Shown piece after piece: positions 1 to 8,398 of a stretch of 64,000 nt of DNA. The translations under genes were made by a program, and so were the position numbers. Below the pieces are notes generated by a model. That model saw nothing but the letters and a program-made list of their open reading frames with translations. It made no database searches and was not told the DNA's origin. The stretch is from assembly GCA_023386635.1 (NCBI GenBank), contig JAEWJH010000094.1, forward strand, positions 1 to 64,000, given 5' to 3'. The DNA comes from Pseudomonadota bacterium (GTDB taxonomy: Bacteria; Pseudomonadota; Alphaproteobacteria; Rhizobiales; Xanthobacteraceae). Position 1 is the first letter of the stretch. Each line of letters begins with the position of its first letter.

Positions 1-1138
1 TACGGGCGCACCCGGCGCCGGCCAAACAATACGGGCGATGACGCATGCCTGTTCGTCATCGGCTGTCTGACAATCGCATCGGGAACAATGATCGCACAAA
101 TCTCACGACGTCATGGCCGGGCATAGCCGTTCGAAGAACGGCGTCCTTACGAACGCCTATGTCCCGGCCATCTCGATCAGGTGAGCACGGTGACAGTCTA
201 AGCGGGATGCGCGGGACATCAGGGCGTTTACGCCCGTCTTCGACGGGCCATGCCCGCGCATGACGTGGAGAGAGGATCGCGTCTGTCTCTCCGCCTCATC
301 CTGAGGAGCGATGCGCAGCATCGCGTCTCGAAGGATGAGGCGGCCACAGCATCACTCTCGCCCATATTCTTTTGACGCAATCCTGCGGATTGCTTCTGGT
401 TCGAGACGCATCGCTGACGCGATGCCCTCACCATGCGGCTGCGAGAGAGAGCGACGACTTTCTCACCACGTCATCACCGGCATAGCTGTTCTAAGAACGG
501 CGTCCTTACGAACGCCTATGTCCCGGTGATCCCGGCAAGCGGGCACCGTGCCGGCCTAAGCGAGATGGCCGGGACATCAGGGCGTTTACGCCCGTCTTCG
601 ACGGGCCATGCCCAGCCATGACGGGAGAGAGCCGAGCCTAACTCTCACTCCGCCTCATCCTGAGGAGCATCGCGCAGCGATGCGTCTCGAAGGATGCGGC
701 GGCCCTAGTATCGCGCTCGCGTCATTTGCCGACGCGATCCTGGCGGGTCGCTTTCGGGTTCGAGACGCAATGCTGACGCATCGCCCTCACCATGAGGCTC
801 CGAGAGGGCCACGACTCTCGCCACGTCATGCGCGGACGTGTTCCGCGCATCCACGTCCTTGGCGCGACGAAAGAAAGCAGGACGTGGATACCCGCAATGA
901 ATACGGGCATGACGCGGAGAGAGAATCGCGTCTCTCCCTCCGCCTCATCCTGAGGAGCGATGCGCAGCATCGCGTCTCGAAGGATGCGGCGGCCCAGCAT
1001 CGCGCCCGCCTCATGGTTGCTGTCGCGATCCTGACGGATCGCTTTGGTTCGAGACGGCCCGCCTTCGCGCGACGCGCTTCGGCGAGCCTCCTCGCCATGA
1101 GGCTTAGAGAGAAAGGCGCATCACGTCATGCGCGATCG
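1..1138. repeat. gene-free array of interleaved palindromic intergenic repeats
   Basis: I see no credible gene before the dnaJ-like gene. The stretch is built from two repeat types that alternate. Type A (about 110-265, 470-623 and a shorter form 825-914) begins with GTCATGGCCGG-like sequence, ends with GCATGACG, and contains inner inverted repeats. Type D (about 294-450, 653-805, 943-1105) begins CCTCATCCTGAGGAGC, carries GTCTCGAAGGATG, and ends near a CCTCACCATGAGG-like palindrome. Successive A units start 360 and 355 bases apart, so the array is three degenerate composite A+D units. The first 44 bases end in a sequence like the end of A3, so another unit probably begins left of the window. 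Short reading frames here contain the repeats and have no protein-like features. REP/RIME-like function is an inference. Confidence 0.8.
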
Positions 1139-1140
1139 AA

Positions 1141-2151
1141 CTACGCCGTTTCCTTGCGCGGATCATACGGCTTTTCAGCGCGCCACTTGGTCATCAAATC
1201 CTGCAGCGCCGGATCGGCCGCGTCCGGCAACACGATGCTGACGGCGGCGAGCAGATCGCCGGTGCCGGCTTTCGTCTTCAGGCCCTTGCCGCGCAAACGG
1301 AACGTGCGACCCGAACTGGTATTCGCCGGGATCGACAATTCCACCGCGCCGGTGAGCGTCGGCACGCGCACCTTGCCGCCGAGCACCGCTTCATCGAGCG
1401 TGATCGGCACAGTGATGCGCAGGTTCTGCCCTTCGACGGTGAACTGCGCATGCGGCGCGACCGTCACCTCGATCAAGAGATCGCCCGCGCCCCACGGACC
1501 CTTCTGCCCCTGACCTTTCAGCCGAATGGTCTGGCCGCTGGTCAGCCCGGCGGGAATCTTGACCTCGACATCCTTGCCGCTCGGCAGGCGCACGCGCTCG
1601 GTCGCACCGTTCGCCGCTTCCTCAAGCGTGATCGTCAGCGCCGCCTTGATGTCCGCGCTCGCGCCGACGTCCGGTTCGGCGAAGTCCGGCCCCGCCTGCG
1701 CGCGTTGCGCACGGCCACCGAACATGTCCCGCAAAATGTCCTCGAAGCCGCCTGCGCCGCCGCCGGCTCCGCGTCCGCCGGCGCGGCGCTGGAAACCTTC
1801 GGGACCGAAGGAGAAGCTCTCAAAGCCCGCACCGCCCGGATTGAATCCGCCCTGCTGGAAGTGGCGCGGATCGAATCCGCCAGCGCCGCCACCCTGCCCG
1901 CCAAAGCCTTCGAAGCCCTGGAAGCGCGGCTTGCCCTCGGCATCGATCTCGCCGTTGTCGAACTGCTTGCGCTTCTTCTCGTCGCCGAGAATCTCGTAAG
2001 CGGAATTCAGCTCGGCAAAGCGCGACGCCGCGTTCTTGTCCTGCTTGTTGGCATCAGGGTGCAGCTTCTTGGCCAGCTTGCGGAACGCGCTCTTGATCTC
2101 GCTCGCGTTCGCACCCTTGGACACCCCCAGAACCTGATAGGGGTCGCGCAT
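1141..2151 (-). CDS. DnaJ C-terminal domain protein, CbpA-like J-domain co-chaperone
   Basis: This 336-residue Hsp40 protein should stimulate the ATPase of DnaK and deliver unfolded clients in the cytoplasm. The J domain occupies residues 1-70 with the diagnostic HPD motif at 31-33, followed by a Gly/Phe-rich linker (about 75-160) containing several GGFDP/GGFNP-type segments. The two beta-sandwich substrate-binding domains follow from about 165 to the end. There is no CxxCxGxG zinc-finger region, which separates it from true DnaJ and places it with CbpA-like class B proteins. It is single on this strand and is flanked by the repeat array on its 3' side and about 150 bases from the lipoprotein gene upstream. 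The start at the ATG encoding M-R-D-P-Y matches the usual J-domain beginning. Family assignment is secure; the specific client role is unknown. Confidence 0.93.
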   Translation of the reverse strand: MRDPYQVLGVSKGANASEIKSAFRKLAKKLHPDANKQDKNAASRFAELNSAYEILGDEKKRKQFDNGEIDAEGKPRFQGFEGFGGQGGGAGGFDPRHFQQGGFNPGGAGFESFSFGPEGFQRRAGGRGAGGGAGGFEDILRDMFGGRAQRAQAGPDFAEPDVGASADIKAALTITLEEAANGATERVRLPSGKDVEVKIPAGLTSGQTIRLKGQGQKGPWGAGDLLIEVTVAPHAQFTVEGQNLRITVPITLDEAVLGGKVRVPTLTGAVELSIPANTSSGRTFRLRGKGLKTKAGTGDLLAAVSIVLPDAADPALQDLMTKWRAEKPYDPRKETA

Positions 2152-2304
2152 TCACGTCGTCTCCCGTCTTGAAACTCGCATTGATCCACGCCGGACCCGC
2201 ACCGCGATGGTACGCCCGGCTGAAGGACCGATTGTGCTCAAAATGTGGGGTCTCCGGCGCGCCGATGCAACGCACCGCGGCACAAAATACGAACGTTTAT
2301 CGCC

Positions 2305-2763
2305 TCAGCTCCGCCGCCAGAGCTTCAGCGAGCGGATGTCCCAGGCCGCCGTGCGATCGCCGTTCTTGCGGCAGGCCTCGCCCTGCATCCACGCTTCCTT
2401 GCTGGCCTTGACATGGCTCGCCAGGAAATCGCGGCACACCAGCCCCTCGGAGCGGTAGTCGGTGCCGAGCGGCGTCACCGTGCCATAGGCGCCGGTCGCC
2501 GGATTTTCCCACGCCACGCTCATGTCCTTGCGTCCGCCCCGCAGCACCTCGGCGGCCGCGCGGCGCGCATAGGCGAGATCGGCATCGGGCGGCATCTGCT
2601 CCGCCTTCGGGATCGAGCCGGTGGTCTCCGGGTCGCCCTTTTCCGAACTGCCGGATTTCGAGAACAGGCTGTCGAGCTGATAGGACATGCTGCAGCCGGC
2701 GCAGGCGAGGCCGAGAAACCCCGCGGCGATCAGCGGCGGCAGCCGGCGCAGCCATAGGCGCAT
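2305..2763 (-). CDS. RT0821/Lpp0805-like surface lipoprotein
   Basis: This small exported protein (152 residues from the ATG encoding M-R-L-W-L-R-R) has a basic N-terminus, a hydrophobic stretch at 9-21 and cysteine 24 in an A-G-C context, suggesting lipidation although the -3 residue is not a classic lipobox residue. The body has the features of the 17-kDa/RT0821 surface-antigen group: RAAAEVL near the middle, a WENP..GAYGTVTPL segment, and a C-terminal VCRDFLA with a second cysteine in QGEACRKNG. I chose this start because a longer reading would run into the divergent pdxH gene, leaving 64 bases between the two starts. It is likely an outer-membrane-associated structural or assembly factor; the exact function is not known. 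Confidence 0.72.
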   Translation of the reverse strand: MRLWLRRLPPLIAAGFLGLACAGCSMSYQLDSLFSKSGSSEKGDPETTGSIPKAEQMPPDADLAYARRAAAEVLRGGRKDMSVAWENPATGAYGTVTPLGTDYRSEGLVCRDFLASHVKASKEAWMQGEACRKNGDRTAAWDIRSLKLWRRS

Positions 2764-2827
2764 CCGTCCGCTTCCTTTATAACCGCCGCGCCGGGCCAAC
2801 CCGGCCTGCGAATCCCGTTGGTAAGTC

Positions 2828-3466
2828 ATGTCAGACACGTCTTCGATAGAACACCCGGCCTGGTTAACGAGTGGTGATTTCACCGCCGCCGATGAGCCGA
2901 TGGCGCTGTTTCACGCCTGGTTCGAGGAGGCGAGCCGGTCCGAGCCGCGCGACCCGAACGCCATGGCGCTCGCCACGGTCGATACCGACGGCCTCCCCGA
3001 CGTGCGGATGGTGCTGCTCAAGGGCGTCGATGCCGACGGTTTCGTGTTCTACACCCACGCCACCAGCCAGAAGGGCCGCGAGCTTGCGGCCCATCCCAAG
3101 GCCGCCGCGGTGTTCCATTGGAAGTCGCTGAACCGGCAGATCCGCATCCGCGGGCCGGTCGAGGTGGTGTCGCCAGCCGAATCCGACGCTTATTTCGCCA
3201 CCCGCGCCAAGCCGGCGCAGATCGGCGCCTGGGCCAGCAAGCAGTCGGAGCCGCTCGAGAGCCGCCTTGCCTTCGAGAAGGCGATCGCCATCTACACAGC
3301 CAAGTATGCTATCGGCACCGTGCCGAGACCGCCGCACTGGCAAGGCTACCGCATCCGCCCCCACAGCATGGAATTCTGGCAGGACCGCCCGTTCCGCCTG
3401 CATGACCGCGTGGTCTTCACCCCCGCCGCCGCCGGCGGGTGGGACAAGACGCGCCTTTACCCGTGA
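2828..3466 (+). CDS. pdxH: pyridoxamine 5'-phosphate oxidase
   Basis: This FMN-dependent oxidase of 212 residues converts pyridoxamine or pyridoxine 5'-phosphate to pyridoxal 5'-phosphate in cofactor salvage and synthesis. The family pattern is clear throughout: the N-terminal split-barrel segment with MALATVD..G.PDVRMVLLKG, then GFVFYTHATSQKG, the substrate-binding RQIRIRGPVE region, the PPHWQGYRI.P..MEFWQ..PFRLHDR region, and the characteristic RLYP C-terminus. Length is normal for the family. The next gene, an SDR oxidoreductase, starts 15 bases after the stop on the same strand, so the two are probably co-transcribed. The gene is divergent from the lipoprotein gene. Confidence 0.97.
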   Translation: MSDTSSIEHPAWLTSGDFTAADEPMALFHAWFEEASRSEPRDPNAMALATVDTDGLPDVRMVLLKGVDADGFVFYTHATSQKGRELAAHPKAAAVFHWKSLNRQIRIRGPVEVVSPAESDAYFATRAKPAQIGAWASKQSEPLESRLAFEKAIAIYTAKYAIGTVPRPPHWQGYRIRPHSMEFWQDRPFRLHDRVVFTPAAAGGWDKTRLYP

Positions 3467-3481
3467 GCTAACATCCCCCGC

Positions 3482-4237
3482 ATGCCAACCCCATTCGACA
3501 ACCAGCGCCGCCGGGTTCTCCTCCTCACCGGCGCGAGCCGTGGCATCGGCCACGCCACCGTGAAGCGGTTCTCCGCCGCCGGCTGGCGGGTCATCACCTG
3601 CTCGCGGCACGGCTTTCCGGAAAACTGCCCGTGGGAGATGGGGCCGGAAGACCATATCCAGGTCGACCTCGCCGATCCGGCGTCGACCGACGCGGCGATC
3701 GCCGAGATCAAGAGCCGCCTGCCCGATCATCTGCTCGACGCGCTGGTCAACAATGCGGCGATCTCCCCCAAGGGTGAGGGCGGCAGCCGGCTGAGCGCCA
3801 TCGCCACCAACCGGAACGACTGGCACCATGTGTTCCAGGTGAACTTCTTCGCGCCGATCATGCTGGCGCGCGGCCTGCTCGATGAACTGCAGGCGGCGAA
3901 AGGCTCGGTGGTGAACGTCACTTCGATCGCCGGCTCGCGCGTGCACCCCTTCGCCGGCGCCGCCTACGCGACCTCGAAGGCCGCCCTCGCCTCCCTGACC
4001 CGGGAAATGGCCGCGGACTTCGGCAAACTCGGCGTGCGCGTCAACGCCATCGCGCCGGGCGAGATCGACACCGCGATCCTGTCGCCGGGAACCGACAAGA
4101 TCGTGGCCGAGCAGATTCCCATGAATCGCCTCGGCACGCCCGACGAAGTGGCGAAGATCATCTATGTGTTGTGCACCGAGACATCGTCTTACGTGAACGG
4201 CGCCGAGATCCACATCAACGGCGGCCAGCACGTCTAA
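3482..4237 (+). CDS. SDR family NAD(P)-dependent oxidoreductase
   Basis: A classical short-chain dehydrogenase/reductase of 251 residues. The cofactor motif TGASRGIG is at residues 16-23, the NNAA motif at about 90-93, and the catalytic residues are S148, Y162 and K166 (YATSK). The C-terminal part reads NAIAPGEIDTAIL, then IPMNRLGTPDEVAKIIYVLCTE and a final NGAEIHINGGQHV, as in FabG-like and sugar or steroid SDRs. The substrate cannot be told from sequence. It lies 15 bases behind pdxH. Co-transcription is likely, but a direct role in vitamin B6 metabolism would be inference. Confidence 0.9.
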   Translation: MPTPFDNQRRRVLLLTGASRGIGHATVKRFSAAGWRVITCSRHGFPENCPWEMGPEDHIQVDLADPASTDAAIAEIKSRLPDHLLDALVNNAAISPKGEGGSRLSAIATNRNDWHHVFQVNFFAPIMLARGLLDELQAAKGSVVNVTSIAGSRVHPFAGAAYATSKAALASLTREMAADFGKLGVRVNAIAPGEIDTAILSPGTDKIVAEQIPMNRLGTPDEVAKIIYVLCTETSSYVNGAEIHINGGQHV

Positions 4238-4248
4238 AAACACACCGC

Positions 4249-4270
4249 CGGTGATTTCCTAAAATCACCG
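4249..4270. other. perfect 9-bp hairpin after the SDR gene
   Basis: CGGTGATTT (4249-4257) pairs perfectly with AAATCACCG (4262-4270) around a 4-base loop. It starts 12 bases after the SDR stop and about 85 bases before the LuxR-HTH mini-gene. No T-run follows on either strand, so it may be a weak terminator, a processing or stability element, or an operator. The assignment is open. Confidence 0.4.
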
Positions 4271-4354
4271 CACACCAACCATCAGGATTTCGCAGTTCTG
4301 CCGTGAACGTCGTGCATGATAAGCATCGATCGGCGGGCCGGACGAACCACCTGA

Positions 4355-4576
4355 ATGACCAGACAACTTGACGCGACCGAGCTGACGGCCCTCACGCTGT
4401 TCGCCAACGGCCGCTCGGCCGAGGAAATCGCGCAGACGCTGTCTCTCAGCAAAAGCATGGTGCAGCATCACCTGCGGGTGGCGACCCGCAAGCTCGGCGG
4501 CCGCAACCGCATTCACGCGGTCGCCATCGCCGTCGAAAACGGGCTGATCAAGCCCGCGCGGGGCGAACGCACCTAA
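4355..4576 (+). CDS. LuxR-type HTH-only small regulator
   Basis: A 73-residue protein that consists of almost nothing but a LuxR/FixJ C-terminal helix-turn-helix (about residues 4-66): a first helix in LTALTLFANGRSAEEIA, the turn and recognition helix in LSLSKSMVQHHLRVATRKLG, and a trailing dimerisation helix in NRIHAVAIAVENGLI. There is no autoinducer-binding or receiver domain. A DNA-binding role is likely, and it could act as a solo regulator or by heterodimerisation. It sits alone between the SDR gene and a strong bidirectional terminator. No good ribosome-binding sequence is seen before the ATG. Confidence 0.8.
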   Translation: MTRQLDATELTALTLFANGRSAEEIAQTLSLSKSMVQHHLRVATRKLGGRNRIHAVAIAVENGLIKPARGERT

Positions 4577-4592
4577 GGTTCTCCCGAAAAGA

Positions 4593-4616
4593 AAAGCCCC
4601 GGCGAACCGGGGCTTT
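4593..4616. terminator. bidirectional intrinsic terminator between the HTH gene and mipZ
   Basis: AAAGCCCCGG (4593-4602) pairs perfectly with CCGGGGCTTT (4607-4616) around loop CGAA. A short A-run on the left and T-run on the right allow it to serve both the + strand HTH gene and the - strand mipZ gene, which converge here. Confidence 0.85.
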
Positions 4617-4643
4617 ACCCATTGGCGTTCGAGCGCCCCAAAA

Positions 4644-5522
4644 TCAGGCGGCGGCGACCTGCTGGCCGACCGCGTCCTCGATGCTCGTTTCTTCGTCGCG
4701 CTCGGGGATGCTGACCGGCAGCCGCATCACCGCGCGCAGCAGGCTCTGCATTTCGAGCGCCGCGGTGAGATGCGACATGGTCGGCCGCACGCCGAGCGTC
4801 GCCTTGGTCAGTTCGTCCATCGCCGTCAGACCGCGCGGATAGAATTCGCGGAAGATGGTCCGCTCGGCGAGCCCGTCGACGATGCGGAAGCCATGCACGT
4901 CGGCGAGATTGGCGAGCGCGGTGCCGACCAGTTCCTTGTTGCGGTTCCTGGTGGTGGAGAGCCGGTTGCGCAGCGCGATCCAGTCCAGTTCGCCGGTGAT
5001 GCGGGTGCGGCGGCCCGCTTCGACCACGTCGACATAAGGCCCCGGCGCGGTCACGGCAAAGGTCTTCGGATCGACGCTGCCGAGCACGTCGAGATCGACG
5101 AAGCTGTCGTTGAGCGGCGTCACCAGCGTATCGGCGAGCGAATGGGCCATGGCGCCCAGATAATGCATGTGGCCGGGAGTATCGATGATGACGTAGCGGT
5201 GATCGGACGCGAAGGTCTCGACCGCCGTGCCGAAGGCCTCGCGGCCAGCGACTTCATTGCCGGACTGGAATTCGCCCTCTTCGTCGAAGCACAGATGCGT
5301 CGGCGTCGGCAGATCGAGATTGGTCTCGCGCGCCCACATCAGGCGATTGTCGATGAAATGCGTCAGGCTGCGCTGCCGCGTGTCGAGATCGATAGTCGCG
5401 ACCGAATTGCCGGCGCGGAGAAGGCCGATGGCGAGATTGACCGCAACGGTCGATTTGCCCGAGCCGCCCTTCTCGTTGGCGACGACAATGATACGGGCAG
5501 ACGGGGGCGTTTCATCAGTCAT
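4644..5522 (-). CDS. mipZ: MipZ-type division-plane positioning ParA ATPase
   Basis: A 292-residue ParA/MinD-family P-loop ATPase. In alphaproteobacteria MipZ forms a polar gradient from ParB and blocks FtsZ polymerisation near the poles, so that division occurs at midcell. The deviant Walker A (KGGSGKST) is at residues 18-25. It is followed by IDLDTRQRSLTHFIDNR at 44-60, a segment characteristic of MipZ that plain ParA lacks. The Walker B-like YVIIDTPGH lies near residue 100. The start is the ATG encoding M-T-D-E-T-P-P, placing the P-loop near the N-terminus as in the family; an upstream in-frame start would add 35 unrelated residues. It is monocistronic and ends at the shared terminator. 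Confidence 0.93.
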   Translation of the reverse strand: MTDETPPSARIIVVANEKGGSGKSTVAVNLAIGLLRAGNSVATIDLDTRQRSLTHFIDNRLMWARETNLDLPTPTHLCFDEEGEFQSGNEVAGREAFGTAVETFASDHRYVIIDTPGHMHYLGAMAHSLADTLVTPLNDSFVDLDVLGSVDPKTFAVTAPGPYVDVVEAGRRTRITGELDWIALRNRLSTTRNRNKELVGTALANLADVHGFRIVDGLAERTIFREFYPRGLTAMDELTKATLGVRPTMSHLTAALEMQSLLRAVMRLPVSIPERDEETSIEDAVGQQVAAA

Positions 5523-5807
5523 GGTGCACGGCTCCTGTATTGCGACATTTCCCGTCTCGCCGGGGGAAGCCTGTCCATGCTTCACGAACCGGGCGTGACA
5601 GATCCCATTTGGCCGAACGCCAGACATGTCGGCGCCGCACGTACCGTCGCTGATTCGTTACGAAAAAGATTCTGTTTTTTTGGGCGAAATTTCCGGAGTC
5701 GGATCAAGGACATGACTCGACGCACACGTGGGCGTCACCGCACGCGGCTGAGAAATTGCGCAGCGATACGAGGAGGTTCGCGATAAAGTTGCAGCAGCGC
5801 TCAATCG

Positions 5808-6782
5808 CTACAGCCACTTCTTCCATTTGAAATAGATTACGGGGACGACGGCGGCGAGCACCATCAGGCCGATGGCGAACGGATAGCCCTGCAGCCATTC
5901 CAGTTCCGGCATGTGTTTGAAGTTCATGCCATAGATCGACGCGATCAAGGTCGGCGGCATGAACACCACCGCCGCCACCGAGAAGATCTTGATGATATCG
6001 TTCTGCTGGATCGACACCATGCCGAGCATGGCGTCGAGCTGGAATGTGATCTTGTTGGTCAGATAGGTCGCGTGATCGGTCAGGCCGCTGACGTCGCGCT
6101 GCATCGACTTCAACTGGGTGCGCGTATCCTTGGACCAGCGCATGCCTTCGGCCTCGTTGAGCAGGAAGATCAGCACGCGGCCGACCGAGACGAGGCTTTC
6201 GCGCACCTTCGATGCCAGATCGCCCTTGCGCCCGAGCGAGCGCAGGATTTCGTTCTGCGACATGTTCGGGCTCGCGGCGTCTTCCGGCTCGAAGATCGCG
6301 TGCGAGACCTGATCGACCTCGGCGCCGGCTCGTTCCAGAATGTCAGCGGCGCGATCGACCACCGCATCGAGCAGATCGGTGAGCACAGTCTCGCCCGACA
6401 CGTTTGGCTGGCAGGCGCGGCCGAGCTTGTGATCGACGATGGTGAACGGCCGCGGCTCGTCGTAGCGCACCGTCACCAGCCGCTGGCCGGCGAGGATGAA
6501 CGTCACCGCCGTATGCTTCGGCGTCGCGGTGTCCGACTGGCACATCAGCGTCGCGGTCATGTAACGCGCGCCGTTCTCGATATAGAGGCGGCTCGAGACC
6601 TCGATCTCCTGCATCTCCTCGCGGGTCGGGACGGCGATGCCGAGATGCTTCTCCACCATCTTGTCCTCGCCGGGGGTCGGCGAGACGATGTCGATCCAGA
6701 CGGCCGGGTCGGGAATCCGGTCGCCGATGTCGACGAGGTGGCGTTCCAGCATTCCGTTTTTCAGGACGTAAGCCGTCAGCAT
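5808..6782 (-). CDS. corA: CorA-family divalent cation (magnesium) transporter
   Basis: A 324-residue CorA/MIT transporter moving Mg2+ (possibly Co2+ or Ni2+) across the inner membrane as a pentamer. The long N-terminal cytoplasmic domain is followed by the stalk helix, and then two transmembrane helices near the C-terminus. The signature YGMNF, with the GMN selectivity filter at residues 285-287, precedes the periplasmic loop HMPELEWLQGYP, and the protein ends in the basic FKWKKWL tail common to the family. The gene is alone on the strand. The 285 bases between it and mipZ hold no recognisable gene. Confidence 0.95.
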   Translation of the reverse strand: MLTAYVLKNGMLERHLVDIGDRIPDPAVWIDIVSPTPGEDKMVEKHLGIAVPTREEMQEIEVSSRLYIENGARYMTATLMCQSDTATPKHTAVTFILAGQRLVTVRYDEPRPFTIVDHKLGRACQPNVSGETVLTDLLDAVVDRAADILERAGAEVDQVSHAIFEPEDAASPNMSQNEILRSLGRKGDLASKVRESLVSVGRVLIFLLNEAEGMRWSKDTRTQLKSMQRDVSGLTDHATYLTNKITFQLDAMLGMVSIQQNDIIKIFSVAAVVFMPPTLIASIYGMNFKHMPELEWLQGYPFAIGLMVLAAVVPVIYFKWKKWL

Positions 6783-7014
6783 CCGCGCCTTTCAACGATC
6801 CGTATCGGCGATCGCCGGACAGCGAACGGTCTCGGCCACCAGAGGAGATGTCGGTTAAAGTGTCTCGGCCACAGTCATGTGACAAGAGCGAATGACAGGA
6901 TAGCGGCAGGCCACACCGCTTTTTGGCCGGCGTACGGACGGCGCGTCAGCGGCGGCCGGCGCGGCGTCGGATGCGGGAGCGTCGACGATCAGCCCGCCCC
7001 GAACGGCTCGCCAC

Positions 7015-7239
7015 TCAGTCGAGGTTGCGCAGGCGCAACGGAAGTTCGTCCGGGTGGCTGTCCCGGTTCGCCTTGGTCTCGGTCACATGGTCAGGCCAGC
7101 GCGCGGCCGCGGCGACAGCAGAGATGCCGATGGCGCGGTAGTGGTCGTGCAGACTGGTCCCCGACCAACTCCCCGCCGGGTTGTGGCTCGGCGATCCGCC
7201 GCGGTCGTGAGAACGACTAGAGGTATTACGGTCCGGCAT
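7015..7239 (-). CDS. small hypothetical protein (74 aa)
   Basis: I chose the internal ATG encoding M-P-D-R-N because AGGAAAGGGG lies 6 bases upstream, a strong ribosome-binding sequence. The 74-residue product is polar and rich in Ser, His and Arg, with a short alanine-rich helix-like core in HYRAIGISAVAAAARW and a charged C-terminus. The core segment resembles small conserved hypothetical proteins of Hyphomicrobiales, but I recognise no function. No membrane segment or signal peptide is visible. It is divergent from the L,D-transpeptidase gene across about 420 bases. Confidence 0.6.
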   Translation of the reverse strand: MPDRNTSSRSHDRGGSPSHNPAGSWSGTSLHDHYRAIGISAVAAAARWPDHVTETKANRDSHPDELPLRLRNLD

Positions 7240-7663
7240 TTTGGACCCCTTTCCTATGCGTTTTCCCTTTGGCGATGTCCCTTCGCCCGTCGGTCCGATT
7301 GAAGCCAGCCGACGCCAAGACGTTCTGCGCCAAAGGCGGCGGAAATGGGCGACAAATCGTGAAGTATCGTGACTTTCGCGCCGCACCGGCGGCCTGAAGC
7401 GCCGGTGCCACTGTCATCGCGCGGTATGGTAAACCGGCCGTTAACCGATTGCGCGCCAAGCTCCGTGCCGAGACGTCACACCGCCGCTGGCGGGGTGGAT
7501 CTGGAGCGGTTCGCAACTGCGGTATTCCTGCCACAGATTCACACCGACTGAGGCAAAATGGCGCAAGAGTTGTGGTAGTGGCGGGCTCTTTTAGGTTAAT
7601 TGCATCCGCGAGATGGCCGAATCCGGGCATGGTCCCGCAAACGGCTGCCAAAGGAACATGACA
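7240..7663. other. gene-free intergenic region upstream of the L,D-transpeptidase
   Basis: I see no credible gene. A weak promoter-like pair for the transpeptidase, TTGTGG (7570-7575) and TAGGTT (7592-7597) with a 16-base spacer, is the only regulatory candidate. The ribosome-binding AAGGA is at 7651-7655. The left part should contain the promoter of the 74-residue gene on the other strand. Confidence 0.45.
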
Positions 7664-8335
7664 ATGAAAGCACGTGGGCTCGGTATCATCCTGGTAGGCG
7701 TTGGGTTGATGCTGGGGGGCTGCATGCAGTCTACCCTGGAACCGTCGTCTGAGGCGAACCTGAAGCCGCGTGACAAGGCGCTGCTCGCGAAGGCGCCTTA
7801 CGAGAAGGTCAACATTCCCGACAACTTCAAGCGCCACATCGTTTCCTACCACCGCAAGGAAGCGCCGGGCACGATCGTTGTCGATAGCGACGCGCGCTAC
7901 CTCTACTACGTGCTCGATAACGGCAAGGCGATCCGCTACGGCGTGGCCGTCGGCGAAGAAGCCCTCGCCTTCTCCGGCGTCGCCAAGATCCAGCGCATGG
8001 CCGAATGGCCGACCTGGACGCCCACCGCCGACATCAAGAAGCGCATGGACGTGCCGAACTTTGTCGGCCCCGGCCCGCACAATCCGATGGGCGCGCGCGC
8101 GATGTACCTCTATCAGGGCAACCACGACACGCTGTACCGCATCCACGGCACCAACCAGCCGGAATATATCGGCGAAGCGATCTCGTCGGGCTGCATCCGC
8201 ATGACCAACGAGGACGTCATCGACCTCTACAACCGGGTCAAGAGCGGCACGATGGTCGTGGTCCTCGCGCCCAAGCAGGGTGACTCGCCGAGCAATTCGC
8301 GCGTCGCGCTGTTCGGCAGCATGCCGGTGAACTGA
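7664..8335 (+). CDS. L,D-transpeptidase (YkuD) lipoprotein
   Basis: A 223-residue periplasmic peptidoglycan cross-linking enzyme that forms 3-3 cross-links or attaches proteins to peptidoglycan. The N-terminus is a lipoprotein signal with lipobox L-G-G-C, cysteine 20. The YkuD catalytic motif is complete: H161 in HGTN, then S-S-G-C-I-R-M with the nucleophile C177. AAGGA at 7651-7655 sits 8 bases before the ATG at 7664; an ATG two codons earlier at 7658 would have only 2 bases of spacing. A strong terminator follows directly after the stop. The gene appears monocistronic. Family assignment is firm; the choice between cross-linking and protein-anchoring activity is not resolvable. Confidence 0.92.
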   Translation: MKARGLGIILVGVGLMLGGCMQSTLEPSSEANLKPRDKALLAKAPYEKVNIPDNFKRHIVSYHRKEAPGTIVVDSDARYLYYVLDNGKAIRYGVAVGEEALAFSGVAKIQRMAEWPTWTPTADIKKRMDVPNFVGPGPHNPMGARAMYLYQGNHDTLYRIHGTNQPEYIGEAISSGCIRMTNEDVIDLYNRVKSGTMVVVLAPKQGDSPSNSRVALFGSMPVN

Positions 8336-8357
8336 TTTCCCCGTTTCGAGGGGGCTG

Positions 8358-8387
8358 AACGGCGCCGGAGCAATCCGGCGCCGTTTT
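8358..8387 (+). terminator. intrinsic terminator of the L,D-transpeptidase gene
   Basis: AACGGCGCCGGA (8358-8369) pairs with TCCGGCGCCGTT (8374-8385) around GCAA and runs into a TTTT tail. It begins 22 bases after the transpeptidase stop, on the + strand. Confidence 0.88.
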
Positions 8388-8398
8388 CATGTGGCGCA

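Noticed and set aside
110..1115. Possible CRISPR array
   Set aside because: Repeats are about 90-160 bases, palindromic, imperfect and arranged in two alternating types; there are no short uniform repeats with equal spacers and no cas genes.
2864..4243. Long - strand open frame across pdxH and the SDR gene
   Set aside because: Both + strand genes are complete and family-like; the opposite frame spans two genes and has Arg/Gly-rich content without domain signals.
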